The position numbers and the translations under genes were made by a program. DNA of 64,000 bases from Maribacter thermophilus (GTDB lineage: Bacteria; Bacteroidota; Bacteroidia; Flavobacteriales; Flavobacteriaceae): NCBI RefSeq assembly GCF_001020565.1, contig NZ_LDAS01000001.1, positions 3,310,520 to 3,374,519 of the forward strand, read 5' to 3'. The notes below the pieces were generated by a model. It had not been told where the DNA came from. It saw nothing but the letters and a program-made list of their open reading frames with translations, and ran no database searches. Positions within the stretch are counted from its first letter, which is position 1. Each line of letters starts with the position of its first letter. This document shows positions 35,765-45,516 of this stretch, piece by piece.

Positions 35765-37837
35765 TTATTCAAAATCTGCAGAAGAAACTCCGCTATTTAC
35801 CTTTATTTCAGTGACCGTAAAATCAATGTTCTGGGGTCCCATGCTTTGTGAAAGCTTAAAAGGAAACAATACCCCGGATACTTCTTTATAATCGTCATAG
35901 ATCAGTGTTTGCTGCATTTGTTGACCTTGCATTTCGGCAACGTTCACTTCTTTTAGTTTAAGGCCGGTCTCTGCGTCGTAAAAGATTGTTTTGTTGTCGG
36001 TAGCTTTAATTTTGTAGGCCTTTTTGTCACCTACCATTTCAGAGCCCTCCAAAGAGATAGTATCGGATGACAAGAAGTTTAGTTCTGGAAAAAGAGCAGC
36101 CTCTTCTTTTATTTTTTGAACTTCTTCTTCTGAGAGGTCCTTACGCTGACCTTGCATTACCACATAACCTTTGTCATTGTTCAAAACCTGTTTTGTCATA
36201 GAATTGCCCATCATTTTTATGTCTTGCATAAGCTGGTTCTTAGCTGTTTTTTTCAATTGTAGCTCTAATTTCATTCCTTGCATTTCTGCACTGGCATCCA
36301 TTGCAAACGATTCTATACTTTCTAATTTGGTCTTGCCGCCGATGGCCTCTATATATTTTTCTAAAATGCTTTTAGCCGTCATTCCGGCAGGAATTTCTGA
36401 CTCGTAATTCGGCTTTTCCGTTTTATCCGCTGTTTTGGTGTAAAAATGAACAGGAAGTGTTTTTCCCTTAAACTGAATGTTCTCCAGGTTTTCTAAAACC
36501 TCACTTCCTTTTCCTACAACAACTACACGGGCATTGGAGGAACTAAAGTATTTTTTTGCGGCATTCTGTACATCTTCGATGGTGATTTTTTCAAGGCGTT
36601 CCAGGTAGGTCTTGTAAAAATCTTTTGGCAAACCTTCTTTTTCTATATTCAAAGCATAGTTCGCAATGGTTTGTGGTTGCTCCAGAGCCATTATAAATCT
36701 ACCTGCATACTTTGCTTTTGTGTTCTTTAATTCTTTTTCAGAAACGGGTTGTGCTATAATACGATCTATTTCTTTTAGTATTTCCACCACAGAGCTATCG
36801 GTTACCGCATTTCTTACGCTGGCAGTGGCTACAAATCTAGAGACTTCGTATTTGTCGTTTCCAATAGAGGAATAAGATCCGTATGTATAGGCTTTGTCCT
36901 CTCTTAGGTTCAAGAAAAGACGTCCTTCGCCACCTCCGCCTAAAATTTGATTGGCGATCAAGGCAGGTAAATAGTCTTCATCCTTCTTTTTAAGGGTAAC
37001 AATGTTTTGTACCGCTATTTCTGATTGTACCGCATTTGGCATATCCACAAAATTTATTTGGGTATTATAAACATTTTGTGGGGTTGAATATGTGAAAGTT
37101 GGGGGCACGGCTTTGGTCCAGGAAGTAAAGTGTTTTTCCGTTAATTCTTTTACGGTGTCAAAATCTATATCTCCGATTACGACCAAATAGGCATTGGCAG
37201 GTACAAAATAATCCCTGTAAAACCCTTCTACATCACTTAGGCTAACATTGTTGACGGTTTCTATGGTCGTAAACTCGCCATAAGGGTGGTTTTTACCGTA
37301 GACGAGTGCTCGTTGTACCCTCTCGGCTATGGCCGGAACATCTTTTTCTTCGGTCTTAAGGGCTGTAATCAATTTTTCTTTTTCTTTTTCGAATTCTTCT
37401 TGAGAAAAATTGGGGTTGATCGCGGCATCGGCCAACAATTCCATTATCCTTGGAAAATACTTGGAAAGGGAGCTTGCATAGGCACTTTGGGGGCCAAAAC
37501 TCATTCTTGCACCTAAAAAGTCTATTTCTTCGTTAAACTCGTCTTTGTCAATGTTTTTGGTTCCTTTGCCCAATAGCGCACCGGTCAAACTTGATACGCC
37601 TGCTTTTTTTCCTTCTAAAATAGGAGGATTGTCTATGGTTAACTGAATCGATACCCTTGGCAATTTATGATTTTCCACGACCAGAACTTTTAAACCGTTG
37701 TTAAGGTGGAAACTTTGTGGTTCTTTCAGGTTAATTTCCGGGGCAGGTCCGGGTTTTGGCATAACCGACCTATCTACTTGTGCCTGTGCCGTAAAAGTGG
37801 CAAAGACAACAAAAAATATTATATATAGCTTTTTCAT
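35765..37837 (-). CDS. M16-family peptidase-like protein without zinc motif, with C-terminal extension
   Basis: The 690-residue exported protein has a signal peptide (1-19) and two M16 domains (about 40-450). Where active members have H-x-x-E-H, this one reads GVSSLTGALLGKGTKNI, so no zinc site exists. It is probably the non-catalytic partner of the M16 enzyme encoded 8 bp upstream, like the alpha subunits of processing peptidases. Residues ~480-690 form a separate domain (AEMQGMKLELQLK, YDAETGLKLKEVNV) that resembles the LolA/outer-membrane lipoprotein-sorting fold. Such fusions occur in Bacteroidota. A terminator follows. Confidence 0.85.
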   Translation of the reverse strand: MKKLYIIFFVVFATFTAQAQVDRSVMPKPGPAPEINLKEPQSFHLNNGLKVLVVENHKLPRVSIQLTIDNPPILEGKKAGVSSLTGALLGKGTKNIDKDEFNEEIDFLGARMSFGPQSAYASSLSKYFPRIMELLADAAINPNFSQEEFEKEKEKLITALKTEEKDVPAIAERVQRALVYGKNHPYGEFTTIETVNNVSLSDVEGFYRDYFVPANAYLVVIGDIDFDTVKELTEKHFTSWTKAVPPTFTYSTPQNVYNTQINFVDMPNAVQSEIAVQNIVTLKKKDEDYLPALIANQILGGGGEGRLFLNLREDKAYTYGSYSSIGNDKYEVSRFVATASVRNAVTDSSVVEILKEIDRIIAQPVSEKELKNTKAKYAGRFIMALEQPQTIANYALNIEKEGLPKDFYKTYLERLEKITIEDVQNAAKKYFSSSNARVVVVGKGSEVLENLENIQFKGKTLPVHFYTKTADKTEKPNYESEIPAGMTAKSILEKYIEAIGGKTKLESIESFAMDASAEMQGMKLELQLKKTAKNQLMQDIKMMGNSMTKQVLNNDKGYVVMQGQRKDLSEEEVQKIKEEAALFPELNFLSSDTISLEGSEMVGDKKAYKIKATDNKTIFYDAETGLKLKEVNVAEMQGQQMQQTLIYDDYKEVSGVLFPFKLSQSMGPQNIDFTVTEIKVNSGVSSADFE

Positions 37838-37845
37838 AGTGTTTT

Positions 37846-39168
37846 TTAATTTGCTGGTTTTTCTTCAGGTAGGTAATCTATTTGTACACGTTGGTTAGGT
37901 TTCAAATATTTGTTCGCTATTTCCATGATTTCTTCTCTGGTTATGGAGCGATAGATTTCTATTTCTTTGTTGATCAATGAAGTATCGCCATATAGCATAT
38001 AATTGGTCGCCAATGATCCAGCGATACCTTCTATGCTGGAATTAGAGTTTACATACCTGTTTTCAAACTTGTTTTGTAGCTTTTGATAATCTTTTTCGGA
38101 AATAAGGGTAGTTCTTACTTTTTCAATTTCTTCCTCAATAGATTTGTTCAAGGTTTCTAAAGAGGTTTCACCTACTGGAAGGGCAAATACCAAATACATT
38201 CCGTAGTCTTCTTGGCCTATATTAAAAGCACCTACCTGAAGTGCCTCTTTTTTGTCGTCTACCATTTTTTTATATAGTTTAGATGTTGGTCCATCGCTCA
38301 AATAGGTGGATAACATATCTAGAACATAGGCGTCCCTATCTGCAAAACCAGGGGTTCTGTATGCAATTATGGTCGCTGGTATTTGAATATTGGCGTCGTA
38401 GGTCTTTGCTTTTCTTTCTGTGGTTATAGGGTCTTCCTTTGGATAGTTTCTTGTTACATCCGCTCCTCTTGGAATGTCTTTGAAATATTCCGAAATCCAT
38501 TTTTTTGTCTGGTCGGTATCAAAGTCACCGGCCACCACTAGCACCGCATTGTTAGGTACGTAATATTTGTTTTTGTAAGCAATGAACTCTTCTAGCGAAG
38601 CGGCATCGAGATCCTTCATGTAACCAATGTTCGGGTCTTTGTAAGGGTGCTTTTCAAATAGGTTTTCTCCAACGGTGAATAGAATTTTTCCGTATGGAGA
38701 ATTGTCGTAACGCAATCTTTTTTCCTCTTTAACTACTTCGTTTTGCGTGTCTACCCCGTCTTGGTTGATAACAGGGTGCAACATACGTTCAGATTCCATC
38801 CAAAGACCAAGTTTTAAGTTGTTGGAAGGGAAAACCTCGTAATAATAAGTTCTGTCCTGCGATGTGTTGGCGTTGTTTTTGCCTCCGTTAGACGATACGA
38901 TCTCGAACCATTTTCCTTTTTCAATATTTTTAGTTCCCTCGAACAATAAATGTTCAAAGAAATGTGCAAAACCGGTTCTGCCTTCAGATCTGTCCTTTCC
39001 TCCAACATGGTACATTACCGATGTGGTGACCAAAGGGGCACTGTTGTCTTGGTGAAGGATCACATGCAGACCGTTTTCAAGGTCATATTCTTCGTACTTT
39101 ACTTCTTGCGCTGTCATAATAAGGCAAGAAAAAAGCAGAGCCGTGCCCGTTAATAATTTTTTCTTCAT
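37846..39168 (-). CDS. M16-family zinc metallopeptidase
   Basis: The 440-residue exported protein has a signal peptide (1-20). The inverted zinc motif is intact as HFFEH at 69-73 in GFAHFFEHLLFEGT, with a downstream glutamate in NEVVKEEKRLRYD (near 145) as the third ligand. The C-terminal half is the second, inactive M16 domain. Such enzymes degrade small peptides in the periplasm. It is translated first of two genes, with the zinc-less partner 8 bp downstream, so a heterodimer is likely. It is divergent from the DUF4199 gene at 39339. Confidence 0.93.
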   Translation of the reverse strand: MKKKLLTGTALLFSCLIMTAQEVKYEEYDLENGLHVILHQDNSAPLVTTSVMYHVGGKDRSEGRTGFAHFFEHLLFEGTKNIEKGKWFEIVSSNGGKNNANTSQDRTYYYEVFPSNNLKLGLWMESERMLHPVINQDGVDTQNEVVKEEKRLRYDNSPYGKILFTVGENLFEKHPYKDPNIGYMKDLDAASLEEFIAYKNKYYVPNNAVLVVAGDFDTDQTKKWISEYFKDIPRGADVTRNYPKEDPITTERKAKTYDANIQIPATIIAYRTPGFADRDAYVLDMLSTYLSDGPTSKLYKKMVDDKKEALQVGAFNIGQEDYGMYLVFALPVGETSLETLNKSIEEEIEKVRTTLISEKDYQKLQNKFENRYVNSNSSIEGIAGSLATNYMLYGDTSLINKEIEIYRSITREEIMEIANKYLKPNQRVQIDYLPEEKPAN

Positions 39169-39338
39169 TTTAAATAGTGTTTAGTGTTCATTAAAATAAT
39201 AGTATGGTATTTATGATAATTGTTACACGAATTTAAGGTTTTGTAAGTGTAATCTTAAAAAACTGGGTGGTTTTGTAACTCAGAAATTTCATTATTGCCA
39301 AAAATTTATTAACTTAAATAACTGAAAAAAAGGTGATT

Positions 39339-39791
39339 ATGAAAAATTATGCATTACCCATTCGATTTGGAATAGCCACTAGTGGATGTTTAATTGCCTA
39401 TTTTTTGCTTTTATCACTTTTGGGCCTTCACACCAACATTTTTTATAGTCTTTTTAACGGGGTTATTACCGGTTTTGGAATATATGAGGCCATAAAGTAT
39501 TTTAAGATAAAGAAGGCGAATGATTTTGGGTACAGCACGGGTTTTGTTGCCGGTCTGGTCACCGGTGGTGTTGCTACCTTGGTCTTCACCATTTTTTTTG
39601 CCTTGTATTCTACAGAGTTGAATCCTGGGTTTTTAGAAAAACTTTCGGCACAATGGGCCAATGAATTTGCCAATTTCGAGGCCATTGTTTTCTTAATCGT
39701 TGCGACCATGGGGTTTACTACAAGCTTGGTGTTGACGCTGTCTTTTATGCAACTTTTTAAAACTTCCAATAATTTAAGGGAAAGTAGGTGA
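39339..39791 (+). CDS. DUF4199 family membrane protein
   Basis: From the ATG at 39339, preceded by AAAAAGGTG, this gives 150 residues with about four transmembrane helices. The segment YSLFNGVITGFGIYEAIKYF (in outline, 37-55), the GYSTGFVAGLVTGGVATL stretch and a C-terminal helix match DUF4199, a Bacteroidota membrane family of unknown role. It stands alone between the M16 pair and the rplU promoter. No catalytic residue stands out. Confidence 0.8.
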   Translation: MKNYALPIRFGIATSGCLIAYFLLLSLLGLHTNIFYSLFNGVITGFGIYEAIKYFKIKKANDFGYSTGFVAGLVTGGVATLVFTIFFALYSTELNPGFLEKLSAQWANEFANFEAIVFLIVATMGFTTSLVLTLSFMQLFKTSNNLRESR

Positions 39792-39808
39792 AATTTCTTC
39801 AAAAACCC

Positions 39809-39838
39809 TTGTAGATTAGCTAATAAGCAGTATATTTG
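39809..39838 (+). promoter_or_regulatory. Promoter of rplU-rpmA
   Basis: TTG at 39809-39811, a 19-nt spacer and TATATTTG at 39831-39838 form a close match to the Bacteroidota primary-sigma consensus. The leader to the rplU ATG is about 45 nt. Confidence 0.8.
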
Positions 39839-39890
39839 CACCCGCCTTTGGAAAAAATCCAACAGGTTTTAATAATACATTTTTAACGAT

Positions 39891-40550
39891 ATGTACGCAA
39901 TTGTAGAGATGGCAGGGCAGCAATTTAAAGTTGCGAAAGACCAAAAAGTGTACGTTCACCGTTTACAGGTAGAAGAAGGAAAAAAGGTAACTTTTGACAA
40001 TGTACTTCTTTTAGATGACGGTAAGAACGTTACAGTTGGCGCCCCGGCTATAGATGGAGCCGCAGTAGAGGCTAAAGTCATTAAGCACCTTAGAGGTGAT
40101 AAGGTAATCGTCTTTCACAAGAAAAGACGTAAAGGTTACAGAAAGAAAAACGGACATCGCCAGTCGTTGACCGAGATTGTAATTGAGTCTATTGTTGCCA
40201 AAGGTGCTAAGAAAGCTGCACCGGCAAAAAAAGAGGCAAAGCCAGAAGCTAAAAAAGCAGCACCTGCAAAACCAGCTACAAAAAAGGCAGCCCCTAAAAC
40301 AGCAAAAGCCGATGATCTTAAAAAGATCGAAGGTATTGGGCCAAAAATTGCAGAAACGCTTGTTGCATCAGGTATTGCTACCTATGCCGACCTAGCGAAA
40401 ACTAAATCAGAGAAAATCTCTGAAATTATTGCAGACGTTCGTGGTAATCATGTTACCGATACTTGGCCGGCACAAGCTAAATTGGCTGCCGAAGGTAAGT
40501 GGGACGAGCTTAAAAAATGGCAAGACGAATTAGACGGTGGTAAAGCTTAA
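39891..40550 (+). CDS. rplU: 50S ribosomal protein L21 with C-terminal helix-hairpin-helix extension
   Basis: Residues 1-103 are a complete bL21 ([33 protein letters not shown] in outline, [13 protein letters not shown]). Standard bL21 stops here. This protein continues with an Ala/Lys/Pro-rich linker (about 104-143) and a helix-hairpin-helix domain ([19 protein letters not shown], near 146), followed by [20 protein letters not shown]. Such HhH domains bind nucleic acid. Extended L21 proteins of this kind are known to me in Flavobacteriia. The tail could contact rRNA or another ribosomal ligand. rpmA follows after 42 bp. Confidence 0.95.
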   Translation: MYAIVEMAGQQFKVAKDQKVYVHRLQVEEGKKVTFDNVLLLDDGKNVTVGAPAIDGAAVEAKVIKHLRGDKVIVFHKKRRKGYRKKNGHRQSLTEIVIESIVAKGAKKAAPAKKEAKPEAKKAAPAKPATKKAAPKTAKADDLKKIEGIGPKIAETLVASGIATYADLAKTKSEKISEIIADVRGNHVTDTWPAQAKLAAEGKWDELKKWQDELDGGKA

Positions 40551-40592
40551 TTGCGATGCCATCTAAGTATAACAAAATAAAACCGGAAAAAA

Positions 40593-40853
40593 ATGGCACA
40601 CAAAAAAGGTGTAGGTAGTTCTAAAAACGGTAGAGAGTCAGAATCGAAACGATTAGGCGTTAAGATTTATGGTGGTCAGGCTGCAGTCGCTGGTAACATT
40701 ATAGTAAGACAGCGTGGAACAAAACATAATCCTGGTGAGAATGTATACGCAGGAAAAGACCATACATTACATGCCCGTGTAGACGGTCTTGTAAAGTTTG
40801 AAAAGAAAGCTGGTGGAAAATCTTATGTTTCCATTGAGCCTTTTGAAGCTTAG
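40593..40853 (+). CDS. rpmA: 50S ribosomal protein L27
   Basis: The 86-residue bL27 has the conserved start [19 protein letters not shown], in which the Lys- and Gly-rich N-terminus reaches the peptidyl-transferase centre. It has no cleavable N-terminal extension as in Firmicutes. The core ([18 protein letters not shown], in part) and VKFEKK follow. It is cotranscribed with rplU and ends in a strong hairpin terminator. Confidence 0.98.
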   Translation: MAHKKGVGSSKNGRESESKRLGVKIYGGQAAVAGNIIVRQRGTKHNPGENVYAGKDHTLHARVDGLVKFEKKAGGKSYVSIEPFEA

Positions 40854-40871
40854 TATAAGAATTAATATTTT

Positions 40872-40904
40872 AAAAAGCCTTTGCAGATTTGCAAAGGCTT
40901 TTTT
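40872..40904 (+). terminator. Intrinsic terminator after rpmA
   Basis: A 14-bp stem (AAAAAGCCTTTGCA with TGCAAAGGCTTTTT) and a 4-nt loop end in T residues. Confidence 0.9.
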
Positions 40905-41047
40905 GTTTCCAGAAAGTTAATTAATGGTAAAGAATGTGAAAAAGCCTGTTTAAAACGGGCAAAACATCATATATCCTTTAATTTTAGATAACATCTTTTA
41001 GTTAAGTATCCAATTTCTTTGTGGCCTTGAACCAAACTAACTATAAG

Positions 41048-43933
41048 ATGAAATCGTTATTGCCAATTATGACCCTGTTCGCGGGTCTGTTTTTTTCTTA
41101 CGCCCAAACAGGAAATATACAAGGAACTGTATCCGATGAAAATGGTCTGTATCTTCCAGGTGCCAATGCAATTATCGGGTCGTTGACGAAAGGGGCCATT
41201 ACCGATTTTGACGGTAAGTTTACTATTGTAGATGTACCGGCCGGCACCTATACTTTAGAAATATCTTATTTAGGATATTCGGATCTGTCACAAGAGGTAA
41301 CTGTTGAGGCTGGTAAGACCACAAGTGTGGTTATTTCTATAGAACCTAAGAGTATGGAGCTGGACGGTGTAGAAGTTTCCGCTTATGGGTTAAGTGGGCA
41401 ATCAAAGGCTTTGAACACGCAAAGGACGAATTTGAATATTACCAATGTTGTATCTACAGATCAAATAGGAAAATTTCCTGATGTTAATATTGGTGATGCA
41501 GTAAAAAGAATACCTGGTATTACTATGCAGGTAGATCAGGGCGAAGCAAGAAATATAATTGTTAGGGGGTTGTCTCCACAATTAAATTCGGTAACCCTCA
41601 ATGGTAGTAGGGTTCCTTCTGCAGAAAGTGATAATAGGAATGTTCAGATGGATTTGATTCCGGCAGACATGATACAGTCTATACAGGTGAGTAAAGCGGT
41701 AACGCCCGATATGGATGCAGATGCGCTTGGGGGTTCCGTAAATCTTATTACCAGAACATCTCCACAGGGCTTTAGGGTTTCTGCGACCTTGGGATCTGGA
41801 GTTAACTTTATTACCGATAAACCCATCTTAAATGGCTCTTTTTTAATTGGGGACCGCAGTAAGAACGATAAGTTCGGATGGATGGTCTCGGCTTCCATAA
41901 ACGATAATGACTTTGGGTCGGACAATATTGAAGCCGAATGGACAGACGAGTTCGAGTACAACACGGGGGTATCGGATGCAGAAGGAGAACCAATTTTGGA
42001 AGAAGTGGACGTAGACCCTTATGTCAATGTTTTTGAACAAAGAGAATATTTGGTGCAACGTATAAGAAGAAGTTTTTCGGCCAATTTGGACTATAAGTTT
42101 AATGCGAACAATACTATTTTTCTTAAAACCATGTATAACTGGCGAGATGATAGGGAGAATAGATTTCGTTTAGAGCATGAGATATTAGATGCGGAAGATA
42201 TAGAAATAGGCGATTTTACCATAAGTAACGGTGTGCCGACAAGATTTCCGGTAGAGGTAAAAAGACAATCAAAAGGAGGAATTGATAATAATAGGAGTAA
42301 AAACCGTCGATTGGAGGACCAACGCATGCAGAACTATAGTTTGGGAGGAAATCACTTATGGGGCAGTTTAAAAGTAGATTGGATGACCTCCTATGCAAAA
42401 GCCTCTGAAGAACGCCTTAATGAGCGTTATGCAGAATTTGAAACAGAATATATAGTCAATAATGATACTTATAATACGAGATACCCACGGTTTTCGGTAG
42501 CCGATGTAAACGATGCGGCCCTTGGTAATTTTGAATATGGGGAGATTACCGAAGAAAATCAATATACCCAAGAGGAGGATGTAAACGTGTTTCTCAATTT
42601 TGAAATCCCGGCAGACATTTTCGGAAAAGGGGACGGAAGCATCAAATTCGGAGCACGGGGCAGATTCAAATCCAAATTAAGGGACAATGATTTCTATGAG
42701 CATGACCTAGAAGATGCCTACCCTACATTGGCCAGTGTGCCGGTAAAGAACTATGACGATCCCGATTTTATGGCAGGAAGCCAGTATTTGATAGGGTCTT
42801 TTGCAACGAAAGAATGGTTGGGAGGCCTAGATTTGAATGGTGACAATGGAGAGTTGGTAGTTGATGAATTTGCTCCAGGTAATTTTGATGTCAATGAAGA
42901 TGTATTGGCTGGGTATTTTATGATAAACCAAAAATTATCGGATAAGTTTAGTGTGCTGGCCGGATTAAGGATAGAGAATACCAAGCTTAACTCTAAGGGC
43001 AATAGGGTCACCTTTATAGAAGAAGACGAGGATGCAGGAATAGAGGAAGATATTATTGTAGAAGGGGTAAACGGAGAAAACTCATATACCAATATATTGC
43101 CGGGACTTCATCTTAAGTACGATGTGTCGAATAACACCATTCTTAGATTTGCATGGACAAACACTTTGGCTAGACCCAATTATGTGGATATTATACCAAG
43201 GGCGGAGATAGTGAACGAGGACAGCGAGATCGTACTGGGCAATGCCGATTTGGACCCTACGATCTCTATGGGTTTTGATGTAATGGCAGAGCATTATTTT
43301 CAAAGTGTAGGAATCATATCTGGAGGGCTTTTCTATAAGGATATTAAAGACTTTATATACACATTTATTTACGAGGCACCCGATGATTCTTTTGGTGCGG
43401 ATACGCAGGGGTATGATGTTTTTCAGCCTTTAAATGGGGATAATGCCACTATTTTTGGAGTGGAACTAGCTTTTCAGCGTCAGTTGGATTTTCTTCCCGG
43501 CTTTGCAAAAAACTTTAGCCTTTATCTTAATTATACCTACCTTACTTCTTCTGCAGAGGGTATACGTAATGAGGATGGTGATGAGAGAGATGATCTGGAT
43601 CTGCCTAATACGGCACCAAATATGTTCAATGGATCTTTAGGGTATGCGGATAGAAAGTTCAGTGCCAGATTATCCGCAAATTTTTCCGATAGTTATATAG
43701 ATGAGATCGGAGGAAACGATTTTGAAGACAGGTACTACGATACCCAATTGTTTTTAGATTTTAACGCATCGTATCAAATAAGTAAAAACATTAGTGTTTA
43801 CGCAGATTTGAATAATATAACAAATCAACCTTTAAGATACTTCCAAGGAGTTAAGGAACGTACCCAACAAGTAGAGTTTTACGGTCAGCGTTTAACATTC
43901 GGATTAAAGTACGACCTGTTCAAAAAACAATAA
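41048..43933 (+). CDS. TonB-dependent receptor paired with a phytase
   Basis: From the ATG at 41048 (preceded by TATAAG) this gives 961 residues. An upstream TTG at 41021 adds nine residues before the signal peptide and is less likely. A signal peptide (MKSLLPIMTLFAGLFFSYAQ, 1-20) is followed by a carboxypeptidase-regulatory-like domain (about 22-105), the plug with VNIGDAVKRIPGITMQVDQG and NIIVRGLSPQLNSV, and a beta-barrel ending in FGLKYDLFKK. The pattern fits the TonB receptors that carry phosphate esters or iron complexes. It is followed by a beta-propeller phytase 56 bp downstream, so inositol phosphates or their products are the best guess for the ligand. Confidence 0.9.
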   Translation: MKSLLPIMTLFAGLFFSYAQTGNIQGTVSDENGLYLPGANAIIGSLTKGAITDFDGKFTIVDVPAGTYTLEISYLGYSDLSQEVTVEAGKTTSVVISIEPKSMELDGVEVSAYGLSGQSKALNTQRTNLNITNVVSTDQIGKFPDVNIGDAVKRIPGITMQVDQGEARNIIVRGLSPQLNSVTLNGSRVPSAESDNRNVQMDLIPADMIQSIQVSKAVTPDMDADALGGSVNLITRTSPQGFRVSATLGSGVNFITDKPILNGSFLIGDRSKNDKFGWMVSASINDNDFGSDNIEAEWTDEFEYNTGVSDAEGEPILEEVDVDPYVNVFEQREYLVQRIRRSFSANLDYKFNANNTIFLKTMYNWRDDRENRFRLEHEILDAEDIEIGDFTISNGVPTRFPVEVKRQSKGGIDNNRSKNRRLEDQRMQNYSLGGNHLWGSLKVDWMTSYAKASEERLNERYAEFETEYIVNNDTYNTRYPRFSVADVNDAALGNFEYGEITEENQYTQEEDVNVFLNFEIPADIFGKGDGSIKFGARGRFKSKLRDNDFYEHDLEDAYPTLASVPVKNYDDPDFMAGSQYLIGSFATKEWLGGLDLNGDNGELVVDEFAPGNFDVNEDVLAGYFMINQKLSDKFSVLAGLRIENTKLNSKGNRVTFIEEDEDAGIEEDIIVEGVNGENSYTNILPGLHLKYDVSNNTILRFAWTNTLARPNYVDIIPRAEIVNEDSEIVLGNADLDPTISMGFDVMAEHYFQSVGIISGGLFYKDIKDFIYTFIYEAPDDSFGADTQGYDVFQPLNGDNATIFGVELAFQRQLDFLPGFAKNFSLYLNYTYLTSSAEGIRNEDGDERDDLDLPNTAPNMFNGSLGYADRKFSARLSANFSDSYIDEIGGNDFEDRYYDTQLFLDFNASYQISKNISVYADLNNITNQPLRYFQGVKERTQQVEFYGQRLTFGLKYDLFKKQ

Positions 43934-43937
43934 GCTT

Positions 43938-43951
43938 TAAGAGTACTCTTA
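43938..43951. repeat. 14-bp palindrome between TonB receptor and phytase genes
   Basis: TAAGAGTACTCTTA is a perfect palindrome just after the receptor stop. It has no T run on either side, so it is not a good terminator. It could be an operator or a weak RNA structure. Confidence 0.3.
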
Positions 43952-43989
43952 TGGTAACAATAAAATGGTTTTATCTTAATTCGACGAAA

Positions 43990-45003
43990 ATGAAAAATAG
44001 TATTTATATATATAGTTTACTAGTGGTATTATGTTCTTGCAACAATAGTAAATTACCACCGATAGCCCCCGATGTCATTACCGAGTTTACCCTAAATGAT
44101 ACGGATGATCCTGCGATTTGGGTACATCCGGAGGATGCTTCTAAAAGTATTGTGTTCGGTACCGATAAGGAAACCAATGGTGCCATATATGCTTTTGATC
44201 TGGAGGGGAAGATTATCGAGAATAAGACGATTAAAAACATACAACGCCCTAATAATGTGGATGTAGAGTACGGGTTTCGGTTAAATGATTCCACAACTAC
44301 CGATATTTTGGTCTTTACCGAAAGAGAGAAACAACAAATAAGAATGTTTTCGGTACCCGATATGAAACCGTTGGATGGGGGTGGTTTTCCAGTTTTTGAA
44401 GATGAAGAACTATTGGAGAATAGATTGCCAATGGGGGTAAGTCTGTACAAATCACCCAAAGATTCATCTATCTACGCCATTGTAGGAAGAAAAACGGGGC
44501 CAACCGATGATTATTTGTATCAATATGTCTTGTCTATGGATAGTTTGGGGGTAACAGCCAAATTGGTACGCAAATTTGGCTCCTTCAGTGGAAAAAAGGA
44601 AATAGAGGCCATTGCTGTAGATGATGAGGCTGGTTATGTGTACTATTCGGATGAAGGGGTTTGTATAAAAAAATATTATGCGGAGCCCGCTATGGGCAAT
44701 GAAGAATTGTCTTGTTTTGGAGGCGAGTATTTTTTAGAGGATATAGAGGGTATAGCTATTGCAACCTATAAGAACGGTGAGGGCGCTATAATAGTCTCCA
44801 ATCAACAAAAAGGGGAGTTCAACGTTTTTTCAAGAACGGATAACACTTTTGTAAAGGCTATAAACTTAGGTACCTTGGAAACCGATGGTTGTGAAGTGGT
44901 TACAGTGCCCTTGAACAGCACTTTTAAAAGTGGTCTTTTCGTGGCTATGAACGACGAAAAGAATTTTTATTTCTATGATTTGGAGCGTTTAGGGCTACAA
45001 TAG
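43990..45003 (+). CDS. Beta-propeller phytase lipoprotein
   Basis: Phytases of this class remove phosphate from inositol hexakisphosphate with calcium. The ATG at 43990 gives 337 residues with a lipobox LCSC (Cys17). A frame starting at 43951 would place 13 residues before the signal. Family motifs are TDDPAIWVHPEDASKS near 39, the YAFDLEGK segment near 67, NNVDVEY, and IEAIAVDDEAGYVYYSDE and DIEGIAI, which supply acidic calcium ligands. It is predicted to be surface or periplasmic. The preceding TonB receptor makes a substrate-release and uptake pair. The 3' end overlaps the convergent nucleotidase gene by 9 bp. Confidence 0.9.
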   Translation: MKNSIYIYSLLVVLCSCNNSKLPPIAPDVITEFTLNDTDDPAIWVHPEDASKSIVFGTDKETNGAIYAFDLEGKIIENKTIKNIQRPNNVDVEYGFRLNDSTTTDILVFTEREKQQIRMFSVPDMKPLDGGGFPVFEDEELLENRLPMGVSLYKSPKDSSIYAIVGRKTGPTDDYLYQYVLSMDSLGVTAKLVRKFGSFSGKKEIEAIAVDDEAGYVYYSDEGVCIKKYYAEPAMGNEELSCFGGEYFLEDIEGIAIATYKNGEGAIIVSNQQKGEFNVFSRTDNTFVKAINLGTLETDGCEVVTVPLNSTFKSGLFVAMNDEKNFYFYDLERLGLQ

Positions 45004-45516
45004 TTTTTCGGCAACTTCTAACCAAGTATCCACACGTTCAAACCCGTTGGTATTTACATTGTGGGGTGAGGTAAATTGTAAACTGCGACCATCAAATCTC
45101 TCTAGGTTGTAATTTCTGTCATCAATAAGCACGTCTCCTTTTAAGATGTGCTTATGGCCACATAGAATTCTATTTTGCCATGGGATAAAAGGAAAATATT
45201 CGTCTAACCAGTCACTTTTTTCTTCTAAAGAATTGGGAAATTGCATGGCCGCTGAGGCGATATAAAGTTCGTGTACTTCGTTTATTTTAGAAAGAACTTC
45301 AATACTGTGCTCAATGGGTTTCAGGTTTCTGAAAAAGCCTCTTCTGGTAGCATGTTTTCGTACACTTTCTTGATGCGCTTCCGGAACCATTTTCCATACT
45401 TCAGATCCCATACAGGCCTCCTTGGTAAGGTTGGCATTGAATTCTTTGTTGTATATCTCTATATGGGCACCATAGGTATCTGCAATTACCTCGTCCATAT
45501 CCACGTAAATGATCAT
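44995..45516 (-). CDS. 5'(3')-deoxyribonucleotidase (HAD superfamily, NT5C type)
   Basis: The 173-residue cytosolic protein has the HAD motif I YVDMDEVIAD with Asp6 and Asp8, motif II in YIASAAMQF, a lysine in HKHILKGD, and motif IV VLIDDRNYN. These match the 5'(3')-deoxyribonucleotidase (PF06941) family, which dephosphorylates deoxynucleotides. It is transcribed alone, and its 3' end overlaps the phytase gene by 9 bp on the other strand. The neighbouring phytase is also a phosphatase, but the link is probably accidental. Confidence 0.87.
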   Translation of the reverse strand: MIIYVDMDEVIADTYGAHIEIYNKEFNANLTKEACMGSEVWKMVPEAHQESVRKHATRRGFFRNLKPIEHSIEVLSKINEVHELYIASAAMQFPNSLEEKSDWLDEYFPFIPWQNRILCGHKHILKGDVLIDDRNYNLERFDGRSLQFTSPHNVNTNGFERVDTWLEVAEKLL

